Source: Acidimicrobiia bacterium
Lineage (GTDB): Bacteria > Actinomycetota > Acidimicrobiia > IMCC26256 > JAOSJL01
Assembly: GCA_027494115.1 (NCBI GenBank)
Contig: JAOSJL010000001.1
Coordinates: 2,431,501 to 2,495,500 of the forward strand
Reading direction: 5' to 3'
Length of the DNA stretch: 64,000 bases
How positions within the stretch are numbered: the stretch's first letter is position 1; every line of letters begins with the position of its first letter. Made by a program: the position numbers and the translations under genes. Positions 18,929 through 27,565 of this stretch are shown here, one piece after another. The notes under the pieces are model-generated. The model made no database searches and was not told where the DNA came from. It was given only the letters and a program-made list of their open reading frames with translations.

Positions 18929-19708
18929 ATGGCCAAGCAGGTGAAGCCCGAACGCGAATGGGTCGTCTTCTCCGACCCGATGGATTCCAACCATCGTTGG
19001 GAGGTCGACGTGACCTTTCTGGCGTCGTCCTGGGAGTGCATCTTCGGGTGCGGCTGCCAGGGGGTGCGGGACGAGCCCACACCTGAGATGGTGCAGGGCT
19101 GCTGCTCCTACGGCGCGCACTTCGAAGATGCCAAGGACCGCGACCGTGTCGTGCGTGCGGCGAAGCGTCTCACCGACGACGAGTGGCAGTTCAAGGACGC
19201 GGGCGAAAAGCGCGGGATCTTTGCCACCGTCGGTCCTACGTCGTGGCGGACGCGGAAGGTGGAAGATGCCTGTATCTTCCTCAACCGTCCCGAGTTCGCC
19301 GCAGGGCCGGGGTGTGCTCTCCACCTCCATTCCCTGAACAACCCGACGGTGCACTTCAGCAAGTTGAAGCCCGACGTCTGCTGGCAGCTGCCGCTGAGGA
19401 TCGATCACCGCATCGAGGAAGACGACGACTCCGAGGTCTCGACGCTCACCGAGTTCGGACGTGACGGGTGGGGGGAGGGCGGAGACGACCTCGCATGGTG
19501 GTGTACCGAGGAACCCGAGGCGTTCTCCGGCACACGCCCCGTCTACCGGTCGATGGAGACCGAGCTCCGGGCGATGGTGGGCGATGCGCTCTATGACGCC
19601 ATCGCCGCGTATCTCGACGCCCGCCTACAGAATGCTCGTTCCGCGCCGGCGGCCCATCCCTCGGTGGCCTCCGTGACGATCTCGGATCGGAGAACGACGC
19701 GGCGCTGA
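18929..19708 (+). CDS. Conserved cysteine-rich protein of unknown function
   Basis: A 259-residue soluble protein without signal peptide or membrane segment. The N-terminal third holds a dense cysteine cluster (W-E-C-I-F-G-C-G-C-Q-G-V, then Q-G-C-C-S-Y-G-A-H-F), followed by further Cys and His (G-C-A-L-H-L-H-S-L-N-N and D-V-C-W-Q-L-P-L-R). The pattern suggests a bound zinc or iron-sulfur centre. I recall similar uncharacterised actinobacterial proteins but no assigned function. It is transcribed divergently from glcD, with two TANNNT boxes in the 41-base gap, so it could be co-controlled with glycolate oxidation; that is inference. Confidence 0.8.
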   Translation: MAKQVKPEREWVVFSDPMDSNHRWEVDVTFLASSWECIFGCGCQGVRDEPTPEMVQGCCSYGAHFEDAKDRDRVVRAAKRLTDDEWQFKDAGEKRGIFATVGPTSWRTRKVEDACIFLNRPEFAAGPGCALHLHSLNNPTVHFSKLKPDVCWQLPLRIDHRIEEDDDSEVSTLTEFGRDGWGEGGDDLAWWCTEEPEAFSGTRPVYRSMETELRAMVGDALYDAIAAYLDARLQNARSAPAAHPSVASVTISDRRTTRR

Positions 19709-19725
19709 CCCGTCAGGCAGGCAGA

Positions 19726-20508
19726 TCAGCCCCAGGGAATCGTTCCGAGCGACATGCCGCCGTCGACGGTGAGCACCTCACCTGTCAGCCACGACGAGGC
19801 GTCGGACGCCAGGAAGAGAGCGGCGTGGGCGATGTCTTCGGGAAGGCCGAGCCGACGGAGAGGGTGGACTGCGGCGAGGCCCTCCTCGTCACTCTCGTAG
19901 AGAGCACGTGACATCCGCGTCTTGATCAACCCGGGGGCCAACGCGTTGACGCGCACACCGGGGCCCACCTCCAGCGCGATCTGACGCGTCATGTGGATCA
20001 GGGCGGCCTTGGAGACGTTGTACATCCCGATGAACGGGCTGGGCTGGAGACCGCCGACGGAGGCGACGTTCACGATGACGCCTCCGTGCGCCTGCATGTG
20101 TGCGCGCCAGGCCTCCTGCGTCAGGAGAAGCGGCGCCCGGACGTTGACATCGAGAATCTTGGCGACGACACCGGCATCCGCATCCATCAGCGGGCCGAAG
20201 TGAGGATTCGTTCCCGCATTGTTGACGAGGATGTCGAGACCACCGAACTGCTCCACGCATGTCTCCACGGCATGGACGCACACGTCGGGATCGCCGACGG
20301 ACCCTTCGATCGTGGTGGCGCGTACACCGGTGGACTCGAGCGCGTCGCGGGTCTCCTCGAGCTCATCGGCCTTGCGGGCCACGACCGCGACGTCGGCGCC
20401 GGCTCCGGCGAGCACCTCGGCAATGGCGCGGCCGATTCCCCGGGTCGCGCCGGTGACCAGGGCCACCCGCCCGGTGAGAGTGGTGGGAAGCTCGGTGGAG
20501 GGAGTCAC
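19726..20508 (-). CDS. SDR family NAD(P)-dependent oxidoreductase
   Basis: Classical short-chain dehydrogenase of 260 residues: cofactor motif T-G-A-T-R-G-I-G, N-N-A-G, catalytic Ser in N-V-A-S-V-G-G and Y-N-V-S-K (the YxxxK pair), then the usual P-G-L-I-K-T. The substrate is not predictable; relatives are 3-oxoacyl reductases and secondary alcohol dehydrogenases. The GTG start overlaps the stop of the GroES-like gene by four bases, an unusual but firm operon pairing. Confidence 0.9.
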   Translation of the reverse strand: MTPSTELPTTLTGRVALVTGATRGIGRAIAEVLAGAGADVAVVARKADELEETRDALESTGVRATTIEGSVGDPDVCVHAVETCVEQFGGLDILVNNAGTNPHFGPLMDADAGVVAKILDVNVRAPLLLTQEAWRAHMQAHGGVIVNVASVGGLQPSPFIGMYNVSKAALIHMTRQIALEVGPGVRVNALAPGLIKTRMSRALYESDEEGLAAVHPLRRLGLPEDIAHAALFLASDASSWLTGEVLTVDGGMSLGTIPWG

Positions 20509-20840
20509 AGGTAGAGGCCGGTCTGACCTTCGTTGCGCTCCGAGGCGAGCGCGTGGACGTCTCGTTCGCGAAGAATCAGATACTCCTCGTCGCGGATCTC
20601 CACTTCGAAACCGCTGTCGGGAGCGAACAGGACCTGATCGCCCGGCTCGACGTTGCGCACCGTGGGTCCGACCGCCACGACTTCCGCCCAGTCGAGGCGC
20701 CGGCTGCGATCCGCCGTCGCCGGGATCAGGATTCCGGCACGGCTCTTACGGTCGCCGGACTCCGCCGTAGGGGCGACGAGAAGCCGATCGGCCGTCATGC
20801 GCACCGACTGCTTCACATCGTCGTCGGGAGACGGGGTCAT
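20505..20840 (-). CDS. GroES-like (Cpn10) protein
   Basis: About 111 residues with the Cpn10 fold pattern: D-R-L-L-V-A-P near the start, G-I-L-I-P-A-T (mobile-loop region) and W-A-E-V-V-A-V-G-P, then a G-D-Q-V-L-F-A motif. It differs clearly from canonical GroES and has no groEL beside it. Another ATG lies at 20846, but ATG 20840 is preferred because TACGCT ends exactly 8 bases upstream, the spacing found before other leaderless genes here. It is coupled to the downstream SDR by a four-base overlap. It could be a paralogue specialised for one client; that is speculation. Confidence 0.8.
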   Translation of the reverse strand: MTPSPDDDVKQSVRMTADRLLVAPTAESGDRKSRAGILIPATADRSRRLDWAEVVAVGPTVRNVEPGDQVLFAPDSGFEVEIRDEEYLILRERDVHALASERNEGQTGLYL

Positions 20841-20848
20841 CGCCATCG

Positions 20849-20854
20849 AGCGTA
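20849..20854 (-). promoter_or_regulatory. -10 box for leaderless GroES-like gene
   Basis: TACGCT on the reverse strand, 8 bases before ATG 20840. Confidence 0.4.
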
Positions 20855-20903
20855 CCGGAGTCCGGGCGCTATCAGGGCTTCGTGACGCCGAGCTTTCCTA
20901 CGG

Positions 20904-20909
20904 TAGATT
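20904..20909 (+). promoter_or_regulatory. Putative -10 box of ctaB
   Basis: TAGATT lies 45 bases before the ctaB GTG, leaving room for a leader with GGAT close to the start. It is in the 114-base gap shared with the divergent GroES-like gene. Confidence 0.35.
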
Positions 20910-20954
20910 CGCTCCCACGACGACGCGGAGCACGTAACAGGTGATGGATCCAGC

Positions 20955-21866
20955 GTGACGGACACAGCCGACAGCATGCTGGGTGCCCCCGGCACGGCCT
21001 CGACCGCCCGGAGCCTGCGGAACTACTTCCTGCTCACGAAGCCGCGCGTGATCGAGTTGCTGCTCGTCACGACGCTTCCCGCCATGATCCTGGCCGAGGG
21101 CGGTCTTCCCTCCGTAGGCCTGATGACGGCAGTTCTCCTCGGTGGCGCCATGGCCGCCGGCGGCGCCAACACGATCAACTGCTACCTGGAGCGCGACCGC
21201 GACACGCTCATGCGGCGCACCCACGGCCGGCCGCTTCCCTCGGGCACCGTGGAGCCCACCCGTGCACTCGTCTTCGGGCTGGTCCTCGAGACTCTCGCCT
21301 TCGCGTGGCTCTGGGCGACGACGAACCTCCTGTCGGCCTCGTTGGCCGTCAGCGCCACGCTCTTCTACGTCTTCGTGTACACGATCTGGCTCAAACCACG
21401 AAGTCCGCAGAACATCGTCATCGGCGGCGCCGCCGGCGCGGTACCCGCTCTCGTGGGCTGGGCCGCCGTCACCGGGTCGTTGGCGACGCCGGCGTGGATT
21501 CTCTTCGCGGTGGTCTTCTTCTGGACGCCGCCGCACTTCTGGGCCCTGGCGCTCCGGTACAAGGAGGACTACGCCGCGGCCGGCATCCCGATGCTGCCCG
21601 TCGTGAAGGGCATCGACGTGGCGACCCGTGACATCCTGATCTACTCCGTCGTCGTGGTGGCCGTGAGCCTCACGCTCGGGCTGACCACGCCGGTGGGTCC
21701 GATCTACGTCGGCTCGGCCGTGCTTCTCGGGATCGCGTTCGTGATCCAGGCCGTCCGGCTCCGACGTGACCCGGCTCCGGCGTCGGCGATCCGCCTCTTC
21801 ACGTTCTCGAACACCTATCTGGCACTCCTCTTCGCTGCGGTGGCACTCGACACGTTCGTGCGCTGA
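20955..21866 (+). CDS. ctaB: Protoheme IX farnesyltransferase (heme O synthase)
   Basis: UbiA-family membrane prenyltransferase that adds farnesyl to heme B, giving heme O for heme-copper oxidases. The 303-residue protein has about nine membrane segments. The prenyl-diphosphate motif is N-C-Y-L-E-R-D-R-D (about residues 74-82) followed by M-R-R-T-H-G-R-P-L-P. The second loop is Y-T-I-W-L-K-P-R-S-P-Q-N-I-V-I-G-G. The GTG start is the only one that fits; an ATG 11 bases upstream stops at once. The partner ctaA is at 31.3-32.3 kb, and ggps, which makes prenyl diphosphates, is 2 kb away. Confidence 0.96.
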   Translation: MTDTADSMLGAPGTASTARSLRNYFLLTKPRVIELLLVTTLPAMILAEGGLPSVGLMTAVLLGGAMAAGGANTINCYLERDRDTLMRRTHGRPLPSGTVEPTRALVFGLVLETLAFAWLWATTNLLSASLAVSATLFYVFVYTIWLKPRSPQNIVIGGAAGAVPALVGWAAVTGSLATPAWILFAVVFFWTPPHFWALALRYKEDYAAAGIPMLPVVKGIDVATRDILIYSVVVVAVSLTLGLTTPVGPIYVGSAVLLGIAFVIQAVRLRRDPAPASAIRLFTFSNTYLALLFAAVALDTFVR

Positions 21867-21870
21867 GCTC

Positions 21871-22601
21871 TCACTCCTCCCAGCGGAACCACCGCACGGC
21901 CATCACGGGTGCGGCCACGGCCCACATCAGGAGAACAACCGCGTCGGCGTAGGGGAACGCCACCGCCGGATCCAGCACACCGCGCACGGTCTCGGCAAGA
22001 GCGGCACTCGGGAGCACGTGGGCGATCATTTCGAGTGCGCCGGGGAGTCGGTCGAGCGGATACGCCATTCCCCCGAGAAAGAGCAGTACGAGGAACAGTC
22101 CGTTGGAGACCGCGAGATTGACCTCGGCGCGAAGTGTCCCGGCCAGTAGTAGCCCGATGCCGGCGAACGCGACGGTTCCGACCAGGAGAACCACGAGGGC
22201 GGGAATGATGCGGGGGGTGAGTTGCCACCCCAGTGCCCAACCGGTCAGGACCAGCAGTAGCGACTGGACGAACTCGATGACGAGAACCTGGAGCGTCTTC
22301 GCGCTCAGGAGTCCGGTGCGGGAGAGCGGCGTGACTCCCAGGCGCTTCAGGACGCCGTAGTGACGTTCGTATCCGGTGTTGATACCGAGGCTGACCATGG
22401 CGGTGGCCATGACCGCGAGTGAGAGAACGCCCGGAACGAGGAACTCGACAGGCTCGGACACGCTGCCCGAAAGCGAGTCGAGCGCGCGAAGAAGATCAGA
22501 ATGCCGAGTGGTATCGCGATCGTGACGAGAAGGCTTTCGCCCCGGCGCATCGCCAGAGCAAGTTCCGTGCGCGTCTGCGCGATCACGGCTGTTCGAGTCA
22601 T
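21871..22601 (-). CDS. ABC-2 type transporter permease, frameshifted
   Basis: Membrane subunit of a two-component ABC exporter (DrrB/NatB type). The N-terminus (M-T-R-T-A-V-I-A-Q-T-R) and first membrane segment are in one frame. The remaining segments, from about 22480 down to the stop, are in another. They join in GCGCGC at about 22483-22488 by one missing base, giving 243 residues with six membrane segments, normal for the family. The ATG overlaps the stop of the ATPase gene by four bases. Substrate unknown; relatives export antibiotics or lipids. Confidence 0.82.
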
Positions 22602-23637
22602 GACTTCTTCCCCTGCTCGCCCTGTGTGAGGCGCAGGAACACCTCTTCGAGCGACCGGCGTCCCGCCCGCAACTCGCCGAGCGTCACGCCTTCGTCACGC
22701 AGCCACGCCGTCAGGTCGGCGATGGTTTCTGGAGTTGCCTCGATCCAACAGATGTAGGAGCCGCCGGGACCGGAGGTCACCCCTTCACTCGGCAGCCCGA
22801 GCCGTCGGGCCAGAGAGACCGTGTCGAGACCGGGGCGTGCCGAGAAGCTGATCTCGTGCGCACGTGCCGACTCCGTGAGCTCTTCGGGGATCCCAGCGCC
22901 ACCAGATCACCGTGGTCCACGATTGCGAGTCGATCACACAGCTGTTCGGCCTCGTCCATACCGTGGGTCGTGAGCACGACCGTTGCTCCCACCTCGCGCA
23001 AATCCCGAATCAGGTCCCATGTGGCGGCGCGGGCGTGCGGATCCATGCCGGCCGTCGGCTCGTCGAGAAACAGCAACTCCGGACGCCCTACCAACGCCAA
23101 CGCCAGGGAGAGCCTCTGCGCCTCACCACCCGACAGGCGTCGTGCCGTCGTGGTGTTCCGCTCGCCGAGACCGACGAGTTCCAGCAGGCGCTTCGGATCG
23201 TCGGGATCGGGGTAGTAGGCAGCGAAGAGCTCGAGCATCTCGAGTGGCCGAAGCCCCGGGTACAGCCCACCCTCCTGCAACATCACACCGATCCGGCTGC
23301 GAAGCTCCGGACCGTCGAGCGTCGGGTCGACACCGAGCACACGCACGGTTCCGGCATCGGGTGCGCGGTACCCCTCCAGGATCTCGACGGTTGTCGTCTT
23401 GCCCGCGCCGTTCGGCCCGAGAAGACCGAAGACCTCGCCACGCCGCACGGTGAAGCTGAGGTCCCGCACCGCCGCGTGATTCCCATAGTTCTTCGACAGA
23501 CCCGACACCGAGATAGCGACGGCTCGGTCGTCGTCGGCCGCGGGATCGCCCTGTGCGGAATCGCCCCGTGCGGAATCGCCTTCTGCGGAATCGCCTTCTG
23601 CGGACAGTGCCCCGCGTGCAAGTTCGGTACGGCTCAC
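22598..23637 (-). CDS. ABC transporter ATP-binding protein, frameshifted
   Basis: ATPase subunit for the permease downstream. Walker A is G-P-N-G-A-G-K-T-T-T, the signature is L-S-G-G-E-A-Q-R, Walker B is L-L-F-L-D-E-P, and the H-loop is T-T-H-G-M-D-E-A-E. The C-terminal 60-90 residues, including L-E-E-V-F-L-R-L, are in another frame, joined at the G run 22886-22889 by one missing base; the corrected length is 346. The N-terminus before the domain holds four copies of a five-residue repeat (see the repeat entry). GTG 23637 overlaps the polyprenyl synthase stop by four bases. Confidence 0.86.
23542..23601 (-). repeat. Four 15-base tandem repeats inside the ABC ATPase gene
   Basis: Four near-identical 15-base units (forward unit GGAATCGCCTTCTGC or close variants) encode A-E-G-D-S-like repeats at about residues 13-32, ahead of the ATPase domain. 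Copy number could vary by slippage without changing frame. Confidence 0.8.
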
Positions 23638-24698
23638 CGGTCACGCCAGGCCACGAACCCGGCCAGTTCCTTGAGACCGACGCGCGCGTCCTCGGTGATC
23701 GGAGCCGCGGCGAGGGCCTCGAGTGCCTCCGAGACCAGATCTTCGATCGCGGACTCGGCCATCGCCCGGGCACCGGAGTCCTCGATCACACCTTGGAGAC
23801 GCTCGATGTCGGCCTGTGACAGGTCGTCGCCACCCAGACGGTCGAGAAGGGCCCGTTCAGTCGGCGAAGCGACGCGCGCCGCGAACGCCAGCATCGAGGT
23901 CGGCTTTCCTTCACGCAGATCGTCACCGACCGGCTTACCCGTGAGTGAAGGGTCTCCGAATACGCCGAGGATGTCGTCGCGCATCTGGAAAGCCTGGCCG
24001 AGCGGCAACCCGATGCGGCTGAGCGGTTCGCGCAGTTCGTCGAGTGCTCCGGCGAGTGCAGCCCCCAGGTGCAGCGGCCTCTCGACCGTGTACTTGCCTG
24101 ACTTGAACACGGCGATTCGTAACGCTGCTTCGGGATCGCGGGTGCGCATCGCGGTTCCGGCCAGGTCCAGGTACTGCCCGACACACAACTCCAGGCGAAG
24201 TTCGTCGAAGACGGCCCGGGCCTGGGGCGACGCACCGTCGAGAAGCTGATCCGAGTAGACGAAGGCGAAGTCGCCGATGAGCACGGCGCCACCCTCGCCG
24301 TAGCGGCGCGCCTCGCCGGACCAACCCGACGTGGCGTGGCGATCGGAGAGGAGTCGGTGTGCGGTCGCTTGACCCCGTCGCAACGAGGAACCGTCCATGA
24401 CGTCGTCGTGGATCAGAGCCATCATGTGGAGGAGTTCCACCGCTGCTCCCGCGTCGAGCGCGCGCGACGAGGTCGGGTCGCCCCCGCCGGCGACATGGCC
24501 CCAGTGGCAGAAGGCGGGCCGCAGCCGCTTTCCACCGGCTTCCACGAGCCGTAGCAGCTCGCGGAACGGTTCCTCCAGCACGGGGTCCACCGCCGCCCAC
24601 CGCTGTAGCTCCGAGTCGAGCAACGCGATGATGCGTCGCTCGGCACGCTCGCCGATCTCGCGGAGCTGCGCCGGAACACGATCGGGCGCTGCCTCCAT
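23634..24698 (-). CDS. Polyprenyl (geranylgeranyl-type) diphosphate synthase
   Basis: Trans-isoprenyl diphosphate synthase condensing allylic diphosphates with IPP. The first Asp-rich motif D-D-V-M-D, with the upstream G-G-K-R-L-R-P, and the second D-D-I-L-G-V-F-G-D are present in a 354-residue protein. Chain length cannot be fixed from sequence with confidence; geranylgeranyl diphosphate is the commonest product in this actinobacterial group. ATG 24698 is chosen over a longer frame because homology starts there and TACAGT ends 6 bases upstream. The stop overlaps the ABC ATPase start, so exporter and synthase are one operon, raising the idea that the exporter handles an isoprenoid product. 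Confidence 0.92.
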   Translation of the reverse strand: MEAAPDRVPAQLREIGERAERRIIALLDSELQRWAAVDPVLEEPFRELLRLVEAGGKRLRPAFCHWGHVAGGGDPTSSRALDAGAAVELLHMMALIHDDVMDGSSLRRGQATAHRLLSDRHATSGWSGEARRYGEGGAVLIGDFAFVYSDQLLDGASPQARAVFDELRLELCVGQYLDLAGTAMRTRDPEAALRIAVFKSGKYTVERPLHLGAALAGALDELREPLSRIGLPLGQAFQMRDDILGVFGDPSLTGKPVGDDLREGKPTSMLAFAARVASPTERALLDRLGGDDLSQADIERLQGVIEDSGARAMAESAIEDLVSEALEALAAAPITEDARVGLKELAGFVAWRDR

Positions 24699-24704
24699 CC
24701 GTCC

Positions 24705-24710
24705 ACTGTA
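24705..24710 (-). promoter_or_regulatory. -10 box for leaderless polyprenyl synthase gene
   Basis: TACAGT on the reverse strand ends 6 bases before ATG 24698. Confidence 0.45.
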
Positions 24711-24819
24711 CGCAAGCCACTGCACGCAAGGCCCTTCGCGGGGTCGGATCCCCACGTTCCGGAGAGCACAGTCGGCCGGGATTCGTTGGGCGCACACCGA
24801 GGGCAACCACGCACACCGG

Positions 24820-24825
24820 TACTCT
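24820..24825 (+). promoter_or_regulatory. -10 box for leaderless SCP2 gene
   Basis: TACTCT ends 7 bases before GTG 24833. The divergent synthase box is 110 bases away. Confidence 0.45.
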
Positions 24826-24832
24826 GCGGATC

Positions 24833-25255
24833 GTGGTCGAGTTCCTCTCCCCCGACTGGCTCGCGGCGCTCGAGAGTGCTTCGGATCGGCGTACCCGGGC
24901 GCGCGCCGCCGGCCCCGCGGAATCGGAACACGGGGAGGAGGCCGCTGAGGTCACGGTCGACCACGTGGTGCCCGACGCACCTCGCGGGCGGGTGCACTAC
25001 CGCCTTCGAATCGACACCGAAGGCGTGCACGTGGAGTCCCGTCCGGTCGGCACGGCAGATCTGACCGTCGAGACCGACTTCGCGACTGCGGTACGCCTCC
25101 ACCGCGGTGACTGGAACGCGCAGGACGCTGCGGCATCCGGTCACCTCAAGATGAGCGGACAGGTCGGAGTCCTGCGCGAGCGTCGGGAACTGCTCACCGG
25201 TCTCGGCGACGTCTTCCAGGAACTTCGTGCGTCGACGACCATTCCGGAGCGTTGA
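24833..25255 (+). CDS. SCP2 sterol-binding domain protein
   Basis: A 140-residue single-domain protein matching the SCP2 pattern of alternating strands and closing helix (Y-R-L-R-I-D-T-E-G-V-H-V, then G-H-L-K-M-S-G-Q-V and a C-terminal helix). Such proteins bind lipids or acyl-CoA in a tunnel. No export signal, so it is cytoplasmic. It is transcribed away from the polyprenyl synthase and converges on fxsA. The ligand is unknown. Confidence 0.78.
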   Translation: MVEFLSPDWLAALESASDRRTRARAAGPAESEHGEEAAEVTVDHVVPDAPRGRVHYRLRIDTEGVHVESRPVGTADLTVETDFATAVRLHRGDWNAQDAAASGHLKMSGQVGVLRERRELLTGLGDVFQELRASTTIPER

Positions 25256-25271
25256 CGGGCGACTCCCGGAA

Positions 25272-25748
25272 CTACTCCACCTCGGGGCCTGAAGATTCGA
25301 GAGCCGGCGGCGGCGTCCCGTTGCTGGAGCCGTCACCTCCCGCCGGAACGCCCGATACGACGGTCCATGTACTCGAGACCCGCTGGACGCGTCGACGCCA
25401 TCGTCGGAACAGCACCCATCGCGCCCCCGCCCTCGCCGGTGGCAGGAGCAGCAGCAATCCGATGGCGTCGGTGATGAATCCGGGTATCAGGAGAAGGGTC
25501 CCGGCGATGAGGACGAGAAGACCGTCCATGAGGTCGCGACCGGGGATGCGACCGGCGTCGAGCTGTGCGCGTACACGCCCCAGGACGGCCAACCCCTGGC
25601 GACGGGCCAGCCATGCGCCGAAGACCGAGATGGCCAACAGGAGAGCGATCGTCTCGGGCGCGCCGATCCAGCGCCCCACCTCGATCGCCATGTACAGCTC
25701 GGTGAGAGGCAGAACGACGAACAGGACGACGAGGACGAACATCACCAT
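25272..25748 (-). CDS. fxsA: FxsA family membrane protein
   Basis: A 158-residue protein. Two N-terminal membrane segments (M-V-M-F-V-L-V-V-L-F and the I-A-L-L-L-A-I-S-V-F-G-A-W-L region) flank P-L-T-E-L-Y, and a third hydrophobic region around G-T-L-L-L-I-P-G-F-I-T-D is the FxsA signature. The tail is polar. FxsA was named as suppressor of F exclusion of phage T7; its normal role is unknown. The position between SCP2 and an SDR gives no further clue. Confidence 0.9.
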   Translation of the reverse strand: MVMFVLVVLFVVLPLTELYMAIEVGRWIGAPETIALLLAISVFGAWLARRQGLAVLGRVRAQLDAGRIPGRDLMDGLLVLIAGTLLLIPGFITDAIGLLLLLPPARAGARWVLFRRWRRRVQRVSSTWTVVSGVPAGGDGSSNGTPPPALESSGPEVE

Positions 25749-25844
25749 GTCATCAGGCTACCGGCACCCACGATTCACCTGTTGTCGCCGGATGGCCGCC
25801 GCCGGGCATCGGTAGCGGCGAGAGGGGGGTGTCGATCCCCCTGC

Positions 25845-26611
25845 TCAGACGGGGCCGGGCCCGGCTCCGTCGACCTCCACCTTCTGACCCGACAGGTAGC
25901 CGGCACCGTCCGATACGAGGTAGCGAACGACCTCCGCAACGTCGTCGGGCGTACACACGCGACCGAACGGGAAACCGTCGTCGAGTGTTCTGATGTCGTC
26001 GACCCCCATCGTCGCCTTGACGAGGCGTCGTCCCATCTCGGTGTCGACCAACCCGGGCGCGACCACGTTCACGTGAACTCCGTGGGACGATTCCTCCTTG
26101 GCGAGCGTGAAGGCGAAAGCCTCCGACGCAGCCTTGGCCATGTTGTACGGCACGGACCGAGCGGGCATGTAGCGCGTCGTCACGCTCGACACGACGACGA
26201 TGTCGGCTCGCTGTCTGCTCCGCATCCCGGGCAACAGGAGCCTGCTCAGATTGAATGCACCCAAGGCGTGGACCCGCCACAGACGCTCGACCTCGTCGGG
26301 ATCCGTGTCGGCCACGGCATTGCCACGGCTCGCGACACCCGCAGAATGGACCAGGATGTCGACCGTGTCGAAGTCGTCGCTCACTTCGTCGACGATCCGC
26401 TCGTCGTCGGTCTGAGTGCCGACGGACCCCGAGTACGCGCTCGACCGACGCCCCAGCGCCTTGATCGACGCCACTGTCTCGAGCGCAGCCTCCTCGTCGC
26501 GTCGGTAGTTCACGGCGACGTCCGCGCCGTCGGCCGCCAGCGCCAAGGCGATCGCCCGGCCGATACCTCGACCCCTCCCGTCACCAGCGCCGTGCGTCCC
26601 TCGAGCGTCAT
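25845..26611 (-). CDS. SDR family oxidoreductase, frameshifted near N-terminus
   Basis: Short-chain dehydrogenase with Y-N-M-A-K (YxxxK) and V-V-S-S-V catalytic segments and the usual P-G-L-V-D-T. The start M-T-L-E-G-R-T-A-L-V-T-G-G is in another frame; one G is missing from the run 26572-26575. Adding it restores the T-G-G-G-R-G-I-G-R-A-I cofactor motif exactly and gives 255 residues. ATG 26611 follows GAGAAGAGGG. FabG-like fold; substrate not identifiable. It sits 31 bases after the exonuclease gene and probably shares its transcript. Confidence 0.85.
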
Positions 26612-26642
26612 CCCTCTTCTCCCGTTCCTGGCCGGTTTTCCG

Positions 26643-27530
26643 TCACGTCCGTTGTTTCGATGCAGCCAACTCCTCGGCTCGTTCGGCGAGACCCGGAGCG
26701 TCGAGCGTGTCGGCGAGGGCAGCGAACCGGTCGGTCGGGCCGCGCCAACGCCACGATTCCACGGTGCCGACATCGATGTCCGTACGCAAGCGGGCGAGGG
26801 TCCGAAACGCCAGCGCGTCCTCCATCTGATCGTTCAGCGTCGCCGCGAGCCGTCGGGCACCTCGAACCGCCACATCCCATTCTTCGGCGACCCGCGGAAT
26901 CGCCTCCAGATGCTCGTATTCGGCGAGTACCACGGATGCCGATTTCGCACCCCAGCCTGGGAGCCCCGGGAATCCGTCGGCGGAGTCACCGAGAAGAGCG
27001 AGGTAGTCGGGAATCGACTCTGGACCGACACCGAAGCGGTCGCGCACACCGGCGTCGTCGTCCAGACGACCCTTGCGACGGTCGAGTTGCACCACCCGGT
27101 CGCCCCGCACGCACTGCGCCAGATCCTTGTCGGGCGTACAGATCACGACCTGGTCGACCTCGAGGTCCGCGTCGGCCACCGCCGCCGCGGCCGCGAGGCC
27201 GTCGTCGGCTTCGAACTCGACCATCGGCCAGACCGTGACGCCGGCGGCAACGAGAGCCTCTTCGAGCGGCTCGAACTGGGAACGCAGCTCAGGCTCGATG
27301 CCCTCCCCCGTCTTGTAGCCGTCCCACAGATCGTTGCGAAATGACTCGACGATATGGTCGGTCGCCACTCCCACATGCGTGGCACCGTCTTCGAGCATCG
27401 ATAGAACCGAACCGACGACACCACGCACCGCTGCGACCTCGTGTCCATCGGCCGTGACGTGTTCCGGGAGCGCGAAGTAGTGCCGAAAGAGCTCGTAGGT
27501 CCCGTCGACCAGATGCACGCGCACGCCCAC
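26643..27530 (-). CDS. 5'-3' exonuclease (Pol I N-terminal-like)
   Basis: Stand-alone FEN/5'-nuclease of 295 residues, related to the N-terminal domain of DNA polymerase I. Acidic metal ligands occur at the N-terminus (H-L-V-D-G-T-Y), in E-A-D-D-G-L-A and in T-P-D-K-D-L-A-Q, and a helix-hairpin-helix lies at G-L-P-G-W-G-A-K-S-A. It removes flaps or RNA primers in replication and repair. The family's usual Y-K-x-x-R handle appears as D-G-Y-K-T-G-E-G. It lies 35 bases downstream of the NuoF-like gene, on the same strand. Confidence 0.9.
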   Translation of the reverse strand: MGVRVHLVDGTYELFRHYFALPEHVTADGHEVAAVRGVVGSVLSMLEDGATHVGVATDHIVESFRNDLWDGYKTGEGIEPELRSQFEPLEEALVAAGVTVWPMVEFEADDGLAAAAAVADADLEVDQVVICTPDKDLAQCVRGDRVVQLDRRKGRLDDDAGVRDRFGVGPESIPDYLALLGDSADGFPGLPGWGAKSASVVLAEYEHLEAIPRVAEEWDVAVRGARRLAATLNDQMEDALAFRTLARLRTDIDVGTVESWRWRGPTDRFAALADTLDAPGLAERAEELAASKQRT

Positions 27531-27565
27531 GGGCAGGGACGCTACTGCCCGCCGACGGCTCCGCT

